46,201 nt of DNA from Candidatus Firestoneibacteriota bacterium (GCA_903891415.1 CAITEH010000062.1:1-46201); one strand, 5' to 3'. Numbered from the stretch's first letter, positions 24,990-33,725 are shown. Numbers and translations are program-made. The notes: generated by a model not told the origin, from the sequence alone.

Positions 24990-25655
24990 TTATTGTTTTT
25001 TCAGCAACGCTCTTCTGTATTTTTCAAAATCGGACGTATCCAGTTCTCTTACCTGTTTTTCGTCAAAATACTTTAGCGCACCCAGGATCTTTCCGCCGAG
25101 AACCGTCTTGACCGAATCTTCAACCAGCAAAGCTCTGAAGTAGGCTTCTTTAAGATTTTTTCCCACGCAAATTATTCCGTGATTTTCCAGCAAAACAGCG
25201 TTATGCGTCCTCACAGCTTCCATTATTTTGCCCGCGATCACTTCTCCGGCGGGCAGCATATATTTTACGACCGGGACCGGCGAACCGATTATGGCAACAA
25301 AATCCGGGGTAAAAGGGGCCAGTGTCTCACCCAGCCAGGCGTAAGCAACAGAAAAAGCAGGATGCGTGTGGACGACAGCGCCGATATCAGGCCTGGCCTT
25401 ATAACAATTCAGGTGCGCGAGCTTTTCGCAGGTAGGTTTTTTCTTTCCCTCAACAAGCTCTCCGGTCTTAAGAGAAACACCGACATAATCCGCCGCAACC
25501 GCTTCTTCAAAGCAGACTCCGGACGCTTTCATATATACCATATCCCCCAGGCGCGCGCTGGTATTCCCTCCGGGGCCGATCACCTGGCCTTTTGCCTCAA
25601 GTTTTTTACCTATCTCAACCAGTTCTTTTTTTATCGCTTTAGCGCTTGCAGTCAT
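24990..25655 (-). CDS. Class II aldolase (fuculose-/rhamnulose-phosphate aldolase or AraD family)
   Basis: The 221-residue protein has the zinc-binding H96 and H98 in VVHTHPAF, H159 in LLENHG, E77 in PTCEKLAHL and the phosphate-binding GPGGNTSAR. Family members cleave L-fuculose-1-phosphate or similar ketose phosphates to dihydroxyacetone phosphate plus an aldehyde, or epimerise ribulose-5-phosphate. The residues visible do not decide between these. It is the last gene of a four-gene operon, one base after the PHP gene. The products could enter glycolysis, and pfkA lies just beyond the operon promoter. Confidence 0.9.
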   Translation of the reverse strand: MTASAKAIKKELVEIGKKLEAKGQVIGPGGNTSARLGDMVYMKASGVCFEEAVAADYVGVSLKTGELVEGKKKPTCEKLAHLNCYKARPDIGAVVHTHPAFSVAYAWLGETLAPFTPDFVAIIGSPVPVVKYMLPAGEVIAGKIMEAVRTHNAVLLENHGIICVGKNLKEAYFRALLVEDSVKTVLGGKILGALKYFDEKQVRELDTSDFEKYRRALLKKQ

Positions 25656-25656
25656 T

Positions 25657-26949
25657 TTAGCTCTCCAGATTTTGAAGTAAGGACTCTTTTGATATTCCCG
25701 GCTCGAATTTCCTTCCGGCCTCCGTAAAAAATTCTATCCGTTTTTGGAGCTCGGGAAATTTTGCCGCCGCCCAGGCCGAATAAAAACCTTTATTTACGCG
25801 GCCGGCCAATAAAGTATGCCCGAAGAAAAAACAGGCTCCGGCTATAAAATCCGGCAGCAGGCTCTTTAGCTCAGGGGCGTTAAAATCATCCGTAATACCC
25901 TGCCCGTGTTTATTCATCTCGGTACCGGCTATTAAAGGCATGCCGAGTTTTTTTGCGGCCTGTACAAAAGCATTCAGATTTTTTACCTTTATTTCCTTCT
26001 CTGCCGGGTTCTTTATATTCCAGTTGCGGTCCGGGACGATATTTGCCGCTAAAACACCCTTTTCCCGCATAAGTTTGAGCATGGCTTCGGTGTCATTTTC
26101 TCCCTCGGAAGTCCCGTCAAGCCAGGCCACAACAGGTATGCCTCCCAGATCAACTATCGCTTTTATTACTTCGTTAAGCGGCGGATAGACGGCGGCCGCG
26201 CCGGCCTGCTTAAAAAGACGGCTCCGGATAAGCGCCTGCAGGTCGGGGCTTTTGCCTAAAAGACTCTGGATCTTTCCTTCCTTCTCTCCCAGTTTTTCAG
26301 CCCAGAAATCAATAAGCTCTTTGCCTTTAAAAAGAGCCCGTGCTTTCCTGTCAAGAGCTTCAAGAATATGCCTTTCCGTGGCATTATTTTCAGGTGTAAG
26401 GGTAAGCACATCTTCCGCGTAATCAACCGGAGGAAGTTTGTCCTTAAGTATAAGATTTACGGCTGTGAGCCGGGCAATATTTCTTTCTCTTGAGATCTCC
26501 CTGAACCGTTTAATTACCTTTTCTCCCGCCGTGCCTTTCTTTTCCTTTTCAGTAAAGCCCGCTCCCATGAAATAGGCGACACCCTTTTCTCCGGGTGAAT
26601 TTATCACTTTCGAAGCATACTCAGGAACAAACACCCTGGATTCAATGCCCGCGGTTGTCCTTAGACCGAGTATTTCCCCTGCTTCCAGGATTTCGGAAAC
26701 ACCGTCCAGCGTATCAAAATCAACAAGGCCGATGGAAAACAAACCTTTTTTATAGGCCTCAAATGCGACCCGGCAGGGGGAAAACCCGTAAGCGTTAAAA
26801 GAATAAAAACTGTGGGCATGCTGGTTGACAAAACCGGTATTTTCCAAAGAGACAGGATAGAGTTTTTTTAATTCCTTGAGCGCGGCTAGCCTTTCGTCCC
26901 TTTTAAAGCTGTTTAATTGTTCTTCAAGTTTTAAGTTTTCTTTTTGCAC
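25657..26949 (-). CDS. PHP-domain protein with altered metal motif
   Basis: The first metal motif is present as NQHAHSFYS (H44, H46). The second, normally TDHDT, is VDFDTLDG (77-82), so the usual His is Phe. GIES follows as the third motif, and an AGTEMNKHGQG segment near residue 340 resembles the usual GSDAH motif. PHP proteins are phosphoesterases (histidinol phosphatase, polymerase-associated domains). This 430-residue version carries a large insertion (about 125-250). Tight linkage with an aldolase and two sugar-alcohol dehydrogenases suggests a phosphatase or lyase step on a sugar phosphate; that is inference. Confidence 0.8.
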   Translation of the reverse strand: MQKENLKLEEQLNSFKRDERLAALKELKKLYPVSLENTGFVNQHAHSFYSFNAYGFSPCRVAFEAYKKGLFSIGLVDFDTLDGVSEILEAGEILGLRTTAGIESRVFVPEYASKVINSPGEKGVAYFMGAGFTEKEKKGTAGEKVIKRFREISRERNIARLTAVNLILKDKLPPVDYAEDVLTLTPENNATERHILEALDRKARALFKGKELIDFWAEKLGEKEGKIQSLLGKSPDLQALIRSRLFKQAGAAAVYPPLNEVIKAIVDLGGIPVVAWLDGTSEGENDTEAMLKLMREKGVLAANIVPDRNWNIKNPAEKEIKVKNLNAFVQAAKKLGMPLIAGTEMNKHGQGITDDFNAPELKSLLPDFIAGACFFFGHTLLAGRVNKGFYSAWAAAKFPELQKRIEFFTEAGRKFEPGISKESLLQNLES

Positions 26950-26955
26950 TTCGTT

Positions 26956-27741
26956 CTACCTCATTTCCTGGCCGCCGGTCACATTTATCGCCTGACCGGT
27001 CATATAGGAGGCCTCAGCGCTTGCCAGGAAAGAGACGACATTACAAACATCCTCATAGGTACAGCCTCTTTTTAAAGGTACCTGGTCTATATATTTTTTT
27101 CTTACTTCTTCCTTTGTAATACCCCATTTTTTCGCATACTGCTCGTACAGGCTGTTGACCCAAAGCGGAGAATCAAGAAGATTACCCGGGCAGACAGAAT
27201 TTACCCTGATATTATAGGGCGCAAGATCCAGGGCAATAGACTGGGTCAGGCCGATACCGCCGAACTTGGAAGCGGCGTAGGCCGAACTTTTAAAGCTGCC
27301 TTTCTTCCCGGATTTGGAGTTTATTTGAATGATAGCCCCGCTGTTCTGGTTTTTCATTATTTTGGCAGCTTCTTTGGCCGCGATAAAATAACCGGTCAGA
27401 TTGACATCTATGACTTTTCTCCATTTATCGACCGGAAATTCGGTTATATCTTCGGCTATAAGGATGCCGGCATTGGAGACCAGAACGTCAAGCCTGTTAA
27501 AAGTATCCATACAGGCCTTGATCATGGCCTGGACGCTTTTTTCCTCGGTGACATCAACCTTTACGCCGAGGGTTTTTATTTTAGCCGTTGTTTCTATCTT
27601 TTTTGCCGTGGCCTGAGAATTTTCCAGATTGATATCGGCTACAACAACGTTAGCCCCGTCCAGGGCCAGACGTAAAGAAATGGCCTCTCCCAGCCCCTGC
27701 CCGCCGCCCGTAATTACCGCTGTTTTTCCTTTTAAACGCAT
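26956..27741 (-). CDS. SDR dehydrogenase, sorbitol-6-phosphate 2-dehydrogenase-like
   Basis: NAD(P)-binding TGGGQGLG (residues 11-18), NAG motif (SNAGIL), the catalytic Ser in QINSKSG and YxxxK in YAASKFGG are all present. Stretches INSKSGK, KFGGIGLTQSIALDLA, PLKRGCTYEDV and the ending TGQAINVTGGQ closely match E. coli SrlD as I remember it, so oxidation of sorbitol-6-phosphate to fructose-6-phosphate, or a related polyol phosphate, is likely. It is 261 residues long, three bases from the alcohol dehydrogenase gene and six bases from the PHP gene. SrlD's product would be a substrate for the divergent pfkA. Confidence 0.88.
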   Translation of the reverse strand: MRLKGKTAVITGGGQGLGEAISLRLALDGANVVVADINLENSQATAKKIETTAKIKTLGVKVDVTEEKSVQAMIKACMDTFNRLDVLVSNAGILIAEDITEFPVDKWRKVIDVNLTGYFIAAKEAAKIMKNQNSGAIIQINSKSGKKGSFKSSAYAASKFGGIGLTQSIALDLAPYNIRVNSVCPGNLLDSPLWVNSLYEQYAKKWGITKEEVRKKYIDQVPLKRGCTYEDVCNVVSFLASAEASYMTGQAINVTGGQEMR

Positions 27742-27744
27742 GGC

Positions 27745-28785
27745 CTACTCCATGGTCACAACGGTCTTTAAACCGGTGCCTTTTTTTGAAGTTTCAAACG
27801 CCGTCACGATATCTTTTAACGGATAGGTGTGGGTGATAAATTTCTCCGCCTGTATCTTCTTTTCGGCGATGAGCGAAAGCGCTTTTTCGTACTGTTTCTT
27901 ATAGGAAGCAAAAGCCCCGTAAACAGAGACTTCTTTGTAATGCACAATATTAGCGTCTAATTTTATGAATGGATTATCCTTGGGCAGGCTGGCAAACAAA
28001 CTGATGCGGGCTAGTTTTGCGGCCATAGCAACAGCCTGTTCCTGCGCGGCATTTACGCCGCAGGCCACTACAATTACATCCGCGCCGCAGCCGCCCGTCA
28101 TATCCATAACTTTTTTAACGGGCTCTTCTTTAGCGCTGTTTACGAGGACCAGGCCGTCAAATCTTTTTGCGAGTTCAAGCCTTGATTCAGAAACATCAAA
28201 GAGCACAACGGTCTTCGCCCCGGAGGCCTTGGCTATCTCTGCATGCATACAGCCGATAGGGCCCGCGCCTATGACCACGGCAAAATCCCCTTTTTGCACC
28301 TTTAGGTAATCCTGCCCGTTAATAACGCAGGAGAGCGGCTCGACCATAGTGATGGCCGGGAAACTTAAACTGCCGGGAGCTTTTAGCAGGTTCCCGCCGT
28401 CTATGGCTTCTTTTGGGATGATCATATATTCCGCAAAAGCGCCGGGATAATAGTAGCCCAGATAACGCGGGGTATCACAAAGATTATAAAGTCCTTTTTT
28501 ACAGTACAGGCATTTCTGGCAGCCGACACAGGTGACCGAAGTAACCTTATCGCCTTTTTTAAAACCGGTTACGCCGGGCCCGATTTCAGCTATGGAACCC
28601 GCAAATTCGTGGCCCGTAATGTGCGGGGGCACTACATTTTTCTGCCCGTGGTAAAATATTCGTACATCCGTACCGCAGACAGCGCAGGCATGTATCTTTA
28701 AAAGCACCTCTCCCGCTTTAGGTTTGGGTGTTTCCACTTCCTTGACTTCTATCTTTCCGGGACCCATATAGACAGCTGCTTTCAT
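27745..28785 (-). CDS. Zinc-dependent alcohol/polyol dehydrogenase (MDR family)
   Basis: Start placed at the ATG at 28785 (MKAAVYMGPGKIEVKEV), preceded by GAGGG; the upstream extension to 28830 looks non-coding. The 346-residue product has catalytic-zinc residues in CAVCGTD and GHEF, a structural-zinc cluster of four Cys (CVGCQKCLYCKKGLYNLC) and the Rossmann motif VIGAGPIGCMHA. Relatives oxidise sorbitol, threonine or butanediol. As first gene of the operon it may convert an unphosphorylated polyol, with the SDR acting on a phosphorylated one. Confidence 0.9.
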   Translation of the reverse strand: MKAAVYMGPGKIEVKEVETPKPKAGEVLLKIHACAVCGTDVRIFYHGQKNVVPPHITGHEFAGSIAEIGPGVTGFKKGDKVTSVTCVGCQKCLYCKKGLYNLCDTPRYLGYYYPGAFAEYMIIPKEAIDGGNLLKAPGSLSFPAITMVEPLSCVINGQDYLKVQKGDFAVVIGAGPIGCMHAEIAKASGAKTVVLFDVSESRLELAKRFDGLVLVNSAKEEPVKKVMDMTGGCGADVIVVACGVNAAQEQAVAMAAKLARISLFASLPKDNPFIKLDANIVHYKEVSVYGAFASYKKQYEKALSLIAEKKIQAEKFITHTYPLKDIVTAFETSKKGTGLKTVVTME

Positions 28786-28830
28786 AATTTCCCTCACTTT
28801 AAAAAAATTTGTTATATTAAAATATACCAC

Positions 28831-28938
28831 AAATGTGCTTTTATTACAATATCAACTCTAAACTGCTTTTTGTTTGTGGCAATAATTAAAAAATAGTGAT
28901 AAAGTATTATTGTTAAACGGAACTTAAGGAGGCCTGCC
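28831..28938. promoter_or_regulatory. Divergent promoter region, polyol operon and pfkA
   Basis: This 108-base AT-rich gap separates the leftward dehydrogenase operon from the rightward pfkA. TATATT on the minus strand near 28812-28817, just inside the former open frame, is a candidate -10 for the operon, and a GTATTAT stretch near 28904-28910 is a candidate -10 for pfkA. AAGGAGG at 28926-28932 is an ideal ribosome-binding site for pfkA. No clear operator palindrome is visible. Confidence 0.4.
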
Positions 28939-30033
28939 ATGAGAAAAAAAGCCAGAAGGATAGGGGTTTTAACCGGTGGAGGAGATTGCCCCGGGCTCAA
29001 CGCTGTTATTAGAGCGGTGGTAAAAAGCGCAAATAACATCGGCTGGACGGTCATAGGAATCAAAAAGGGTTTTGAAGGCCTTATGGATCCAAAAAACGAC
29101 AGGGTACTGGAAACACAGGATATCAGCGGTATCTTAAATGTAGGCGGCACCATATTGGGCACCACCAACAGAGGAGACCCTTTTAAATACGCAGTTACAA
29201 AAAACGGAAAGACAACTTACATTGACAGGTCTGATGCTGCCATAAAAGGTTTTAAAAAACTCGGTTTGGACGCGCTCGTTTGTATCGGCGGAGACGGCAC
29301 CCTTACAATAGCAAAGCAGCTTGCGGATAAAGGCATTCCCCTGGTCGGAGTTCCAAAGACAATTGACAATGACCTCTCTGCTACTGTTATTACCTTTGGT
29401 TTTGATACGGCAGTGAGTACGGCTACCGAGGCCCTTGATAAGCTGCACTCCACCGCAGAAAGCCACCAGAGGGTCATGGTCGTTGAAGTTATGGGCAGGT
29501 ACGCGGGCTGGATCGCGCTTAACTCCGGAATTGCCGGAGGGGCGGATGTTATTCTTATCCCTGAAATTCCTTTCAATATGGATAAAGTCTGTGAAAAAGT
29601 AAATGCCCGGTATAAAATGAAAAGAAATTTCTGTATCGTGGTCGCGGCCGAAGGCGCGAAACCAAAAGGCGCCGGTATGTTCACAAAAGACTCCGCTACT
29701 CCCGGCAGAGTTGAAGTACTTCTGGGCGGAATAGCCGAATGGGTGGCAAAAGAGATCCATAATAGAACAGGCAGGGAAACAAGAAGCCTGGTACTCGGGC
29801 ACCTGCAAAGGGGAGGTAACCCCACGACTTTTGACCGGCTGCTCGCGACCAGATTCGGGGCAGCAGCGATCAGGACTTTAAGGGAGAATAAGTTTGGAGA
29901 AATGGTATGTTTAAGGCCCCCGCAGGTAATAAGTGTTCCTCTTATTGAAGCCATAGGAAAAATGAAATCCGTGCCTTTAGACTCCGACGAAATAATCACA
30001 GGACGGAACATGGGCATAAGTTTCGGAGATTAA
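28939..30033 (+). CDS. pfkA: 6-phosphofructokinase (group III type)
   Basis: It phosphorylates fructose-6-phosphate at C1. The 364-residue protein has the nucleotide loop GVLTGGGDCPGLNAVIR, GGDGT (118-121) and PKTIDND with the catalytic base D143. Ser/His/Gln-Arg in AESHQRVMVVEVMGRYAGW contact substrate. Gly in GGDG favours ATP, whereas Lys in PKTIDND is typical of pyrophosphate-linked or group III enzymes, so the phosphoryl donor is uncertain. It starts with ATG after a perfect AAGGAGG. It is convergent with the WD40 gene, only 11 bases away, with no visible terminator. Confidence 0.95.
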   Translation: MRKKARRIGVLTGGGDCPGLNAVIRAVVKSANNIGWTVIGIKKGFEGLMDPKNDRVLETQDISGILNVGGTILGTTNRGDPFKYAVTKNGKTTYIDRSDAAIKGFKKLGLDALVCIGGDGTLTIAKQLADKGIPLVGVPKTIDNDLSATVITFGFDTAVSTATEALDKLHSTAESHQRVMVVEVMGRYAGWIALNSGIAGGADVILIPEIPFNMDKVCEKVNARYKMKRNFCIVVAAEGAKPKGAGMFTKDSATPGRVEVLLGGIAEWVAKEIHNRTGRETRSLVLGHLQRGGNPTTFDRLLATRFGAAAIRTLRENKFGEMVCLRPPQVISVPLIEAIGKMKSVPLDSDEIITGRNMGISFGD

Positions 30034-30044
30034 TCTGTAATTGC

Positions 30045-31523
30045 TCACTTAACATCAAGATCAAGAACGGCCAGGGTTTCCCTGGCAGCTGCTTTTTGAA
30101 ATATCTTATTTAGCGCGGTTCTATCCGCCAGTTTTTTTAAAGCAGAGAGCAGCTCGCTTTCGCTGCCGCATCTTTCAATATCGGCCACCTCTATTTCCGA
30201 AGTCTCAACCTTTGTAATTCTTATATTTATCACATATTCCCTGCCGACCCCGGAAACACTGCCTATCAGCATGTATTTTACATTTAATATTTTCCCTATT
30301 TCAACGGCGCATTCGGTTGTCGTACAGCCTGTCAGTTGAAAGTTCTGCTCTTTCATGATCTCGTTCATTTTTGTCCTGTCAATAACTTTGAATATTTTGG
30401 TCAAGTACAGGAAGGTTCTCATCGAATCCGACAGGGCCTGGGTCAGATCTTTTCTGGTTTTAATTACTTCTTCTTTAGTGCCATCAATTTTGGCCGCGAC
30501 CGGCGGTTTTATCTGAGGGTTCTCAGGCGCTTTTGCCGCTGCGGCCCTGGGCTTATTTTCAACTTCAAATACCGCGGTTGACGCGTCCCAGATATTAATT
30601 GTGTTATCTTCGCTTCCGGAGGCAATCTCTTTCCCGCCGGGCGCAAAATCAAGACAGGTCACGTTGTTTTTAAGTCCTTCCAGGGTTCTTAAACATTTTC
30701 CCATTAAAACATCCCAGATCTTTATGGTCTTATCCATACCCCCGGAAACAATACCTTTGCCGTCGGGCGCGTAAGCAACCGCGGTCACCTCACCTCTATG
30801 ACCTTCAAGAGTTCTTACACATTTTCCGCTCGCGGTATCCCAGATCTTTACCGTGCTGTCCCGGCTTCCGGAGACCACATATTTTCCGTCAGGCGCATAA
30901 GAGGCCGAAGTCACATCGCTTTTATGCCCCTCAAAAGTACTTACGCATTTTCCGCTAGCGGTATCCCAGATCTTTACCGTGCCATCCCGGCTCCCGGAGA
31001 CAATAGATCTGCCGTCAGGAGAATAAGCAGCTGTATGGACCATGCTCAAATGTCCTTGCAGGGTTTTTACGCATGTTCCGCCCGTAACATCCCATATTTT
31101 TATCTGTTTTTCATAACCCGCGGAAACAAGAAATTTACCGTCCGGAGAAAAATTGACCGCCAGTACCCCGTACTTTTGCCCTTCAAGGGTCTTTACGCAT
31201 TTTCCTGTCAGGACTTCCCAGATCTTCACGGTATTATCTTCGCTTCCGGAGGCAATAAACTTTCCATCAGGCGCGTAATTTACCGCCTTCACCCAGCCCG
31301 TATGCCCGGAAAGAGTTTTCAGGCACTTTCCGCTTGCAGCATCCCAGATCTTCACTGAATGATCCATACTGCCCGAAGCAATAGTTTTTCCGTCGGGAGC
31401 ATAATTGACTGACCTGATAATACCCGTATGCCCGGAGAAACTCCTTAATAAATACTTTTCTTCCGCGGACAGCCGGCCGAAAAATAACATGCTCAAAGCA
31501 CAAAAAAATATTTTTTTCAACAT
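30045..31523 (-). CDS. Exported seven-bladed WD40 protein with CsgG-like tail, apparently permuted or truncated
   Basis: A signal peptide covers 1-20. Seven WD40 repeats follow (about 25-325), each with GH ... YAPDGK ... SGSxDxTVKIWD and the hook GKCxKTLxGH, enough for a closed propeller. After a linker (KAPENPQIKPPVAAK) comes a segment LSDSMRTF ... DRTKMNEIMKEQNFQLTGCTTTECAVEIGKILN ... MLIGSVSGVG (about 375-460), typical of the CsgG/GNA1162-like outer-membrane-biogenesis fold. In that fold the opening strand AVLDFD precedes the LSD helix; here a matching LAVLDLD sits at the extreme C-terminus (484-490), just before the stop. Confidence 0.88.
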   Translation of the reverse strand: MLKKIFFCALSMLFFGRLSAEEKYLLRSFSGHTGIIRSVNYAPDGKTIASGSMDHSVKIWDAASGKCLKTLSGHTGWVKAVNYAPDGKFIASGSEDNTVKIWEVLTGKCVKTLEGQKYGVLAVNFSPDGKFLVSAGYEKQIKIWDVTGGTCVKTLQGHLSMVHTAAYSPDGRSIVSGSRDGTVKIWDTASGKCVSTFEGHKSDVTSASYAPDGKYVVSGSRDSTVKIWDTASGKCVRTLEGHRGEVTAVAYAPDGKGIVSGGMDKTIKIWDVLMGKCLRTLEGLKNNVTCLDFAPGGKEIASGSEDNTINIWDASTAVFEVENKPRAAAAKAPENPQIKPPVAAKIDGTKEEVIKTRKDLTQALSDSMRTFLYLTKIFKVIDRTKMNEIMKEQNFQLTGCTTTECAVEIGKILNVKYMLIGSVSGVGREYVINIRITKVETSEIEVADIERCGSESELLSALKKLADRTALNKIFQKAAARETLAVLDLDVK

Positions 31524-31571
31524 AAGATCGTTTTCCCCCGGTCAGCTCTGACCGTCATTCTTCTTTAATTT

Positions 31572-32402
31572 TTACCTTCCCGCTGTTATCTTCCTGACTA
31601 TTTCCGTGTTCTCTTTGACTTGATTCTTATTTTTCTGATACATCCCGGCCACGACCGCGTCCCCCGGCTTTATCCTGCCAAAAGCATACCGGAAGGCCTC
31701 TTCTACGGATTCTTTACTTTCGCATTTCCTTCCGGCGGCAAGGACTTTAAAAGCCAGACAGGGTTTTTTTACTTTGAGGATAAGGTCCGTCATCTTATCC
31801 CTGTCCCCGTCAAGGAATTCCTCTTTCACGCCGGACGCATTAATACCCTGAACCGTCTTTGTTTTTTTCGCCAGGTTATAAAGACAGCACATATAAAAAT
31901 CCGTTTCCCATTTATTTTCTTCCGCGTATTCAATGACTTCAGGAATATGCGAGCCCAGCCCGGCAAAGAGGCCGTTGTCTTTCATATATTTTATATGATC
32001 CCGTATCTCCTCAATTTTCCCGTCGTGCCAGGCATTATCAACATAGGTGCCGTGGAAATATACCGCGAGAGGCCCGTATTGCCGCATTTCTCTTATGTTA
32101 GCTTTAATATCCCTGAGTTCGTTGGCGGTCACCAGGATAAAATTCATCTTACCGCCCCGTTCCCGGTGGCTCAATATCAGCCTGAGGTAAAATTTGTCGC
32201 CGCGGAACTGCATAGTGTTTATCCCGTTCTTGCGGCATTCTTCCATAAGCTTATTTACATTATCAAAATCATAGTATTTTTTAAACTCCCAGTCCAGTTC
32301 CTCGGAAAAATGAGAATACCCGGTTATCGGGTTGCACCCGCAGATAAGACGGCTTATGTTAGTCCCGGCAAACGGTATTTTTTGGAGCAACGGTTCTTCC
32401 AT
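31572..32402 (-). CDS. Aldo/keto-reductase-like TIM-barrel protein
   Basis: The 276-residue cytoplasmic protein opens as AKR-superfamily proteins do (LLQKIPFAGTNISRLICGCNPI) and has alternating strand-helix segments compatible with a barrel, ending in GRIKPGDAVVAGMYQKN. The usual AKR catalytic Tyr-Lys-His set is not evident; residues about 45-70 read KYYDFDNVNKL rather than DTA-type. So it may be a barrel recruited to a non-reductase role. It is 68 bases downstream of a URO-D-like gene and probably co-transcribed with it. Between its stop and the WD40 start lies a 7-bp-armed palindrome (CGGTCAG-CT-CTGACCG, 31539-31554). Confidence 0.65.
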   Translation of the reverse strand: MEEPLLQKIPFAGTNISRLICGCNPITGYSHFSEELDWEFKKYYDFDNVNKLMEECRKNGINTMQFRGDKFYLRLILSHRERGGKMNFILVTANELRDIKANIREMRQYGPLAVYFHGTYVDNAWHDGKIEEIRDHIKYMKDNGLFAGLGSHIPEVIEYAEENKWETDFYMCCLYNLAKKTKTVQGINASGVKEEFLDGDRDKMTDLILKVKKPCLAFKVLAAGRKCESKESVEEAFRYAFGRIKPGDAVVAGMYQKNKNQVKENTEIVRKITAGR

Positions 32403-32470
32403 TTCGGGCCTCCCTTTTGTTCGATAACAATAGCTCTGTAAAATTTAATGAGCCTGCAAATAATAACCAA

Positions 32471-33589
32471 TTATTCCATTTTTAAAAGCTTCTTTTTTTG
32501 CTGAATATAATATTTAAAATTTTCATAAGACACTTCCGGTGAAATAGTATGATCAATGGTCGGAATATATCCGGAAAGCCCGCGAAAAGGCCTTGTTACT
32601 CTGTCCAGTTCATCATCTATCATTTTCTTAGTCCCAAAGAGTTTTCTTTTATCTACCCCTCCGATCAAAGCGACCTGCCTGCCGTATTTTTTATATATTT
32701 TTACCGGATCCATGTCTGAGGCCGCTTCCAGAGGCCAGATACAGGTCGCACCCGCTTCTATAATAAGCGGGATCAACGGTTCAATATTTCCGTCGCTGTC
32801 AAGCTCAATGGAACGGACACCCTTGCTTTTAAGCCAGCTGAACATTTTTTTGTGCCGGGGCAGGAAAAATTCCCTGTAGGTATCAGGAGATAAGAGCGGC
32901 CCGGATTTACAGGCAAAATCTTCATTACAGGTAAAAGAATCCACGTTGACTTCATTCAGGGCTTTTTCGGAGATTTTCATAAAATATTCAACAAAAAAAT
33001 CAAGTATTTCGTGGATCAGCCCCGGCTGATCATAAAAAGCGTAGGAAAGCCTTTCGGTGCCCATCATATCCCGCAAGTTCCAGTACAAACCCGCAAACCC
33101 GCAGTTTTCCGTTAAATACAGCGGATAGTCCCTGTGCTTCCATTCTATTTTTTTCTTTTCCCAATCCGCAGGGTACCTTCCGGGATAAGCAGGATCAAAT
33201 TGTTTTTTTAGTTCAATAAAATCTTCTCGCGTTTTCACAAAGAAATCCATGTAGGTATCCATGGACATCCTCGTACCCCGCACAGTGCCTTCTTTCAGGC
33301 CCCTCCTTGTACGCCCCCAATTATCCATAAATATTACATACCTGTCGGTTTCTTCGATTATTTTATCAAACCCGGGGAGCGGCCCGTAATTTAACTTAAT
33401 AAACTCACGCCTGTCAAGTTCTGCCGCTTTCGGTTCGCCGCGAAACCAATCTCCCGCTATTTCTTTTTCTTCCGCGCCTTCCTCCAGCCATCTTTGATAT
33501 GTCTGCCCCCATACTCCAAGTTCAAAGTTTGGCAGCCTGTCAACAGGTTTAAAACTCAGTGTATTTAAATATCTTTCTCTTGGATCCAT
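32471..33589 (-). CDS. Uroporphyrinogen-decarboxylase-like protein, second paralogue
   Basis: The 372-residue URO-D-superfamily barrel starts RERYLNTLSFKPVDRLPNFE. FTCNEDFACKSGPLLSPDTYREF and ELDSDGNIEPLIPLIIEAG correspond segment by segment to the protein at 22882-23868. The ending GYIPTIDHTISPEVSYENF mirrors GFIPSVDHQTPPAVSFENY there. It lacks haem genes and corrinoid partners in the neighbourhood, so it is not HemE. Both copies sit beside carbohydrate or TIM-barrel genes, hinting at a role in sugar-derived or methylated substrates, which remains speculative. Confidence 0.85.
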   Translation of the reverse strand: MDPRERYLNTLSFKPVDRLPNFELGVWGQTYQRWLEEGAEEKEIAGDWFRGEPKAAELDRREFIKLNYGPLPGFDKIIEETDRYVIFMDNWGRTRRGLKEGTVRGTRMSMDTYMDFFVKTREDFIELKKQFDPAYPGRYPADWEKKKIEWKHRDYPLYLTENCGFAGLYWNLRDMMGTERLSYAFYDQPGLIHEILDFFVEYFMKISEKALNEVNVDSFTCNEDFACKSGPLLSPDTYREFFLPRHKKMFSWLKSKGVRSIELDSDGNIEPLIPLIIEAGATCIWPLEAASDMDPVKIYKKYGRQVALIGGVDKRKLFGTKKMIDDELDRVTRPFRGLSGYIPTIDHTISPEVSYENFKYYIQQKKKLLKME

Positions 33590-33701
33590 AACCGCCTCCG
33601 AATCCGGTCTTCTGGAAACACCGGGAAATTTTCAAGTAAGTATTTGCTCCGGAATAACGGGCATCGGGGTATTGTAGCATTATTACCGTAACCACAGCAA
33701 T

Positions 33702-33725
33702 AAAAACCCGGCAATAACCGCCGGG
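33702..33725 (-). terminator. Intrinsic terminator after the Vat-like gene
   Basis: On the minus strand CCCGGC-GGTTATT-GCCGGG is followed by TTTTTATTG. It lies 79 bases after the stop of the acetyltransferase gene and upstream of the URO-D-like gene, so it separates the two transcripts. A second GC-rich hairpin (CGGGG...CCCCG) lies immediately upstream of it. Confidence 0.85.

Noticed and set aside
29217-30017. 266-residue ORF antisense to pfkA
   Set aside because: pfkA has complete motifs in the sense frame; the antisense protein is low-complexity Ser/Pro-rich and resembles nothing.
31620-32441. 273-residue plus-strand ORF opposite the AKR-like gene
   Set aside because: The minus-strand frame has the AKR-like start, good initiation and operon context; the antisense frame shows no recognisable domain.
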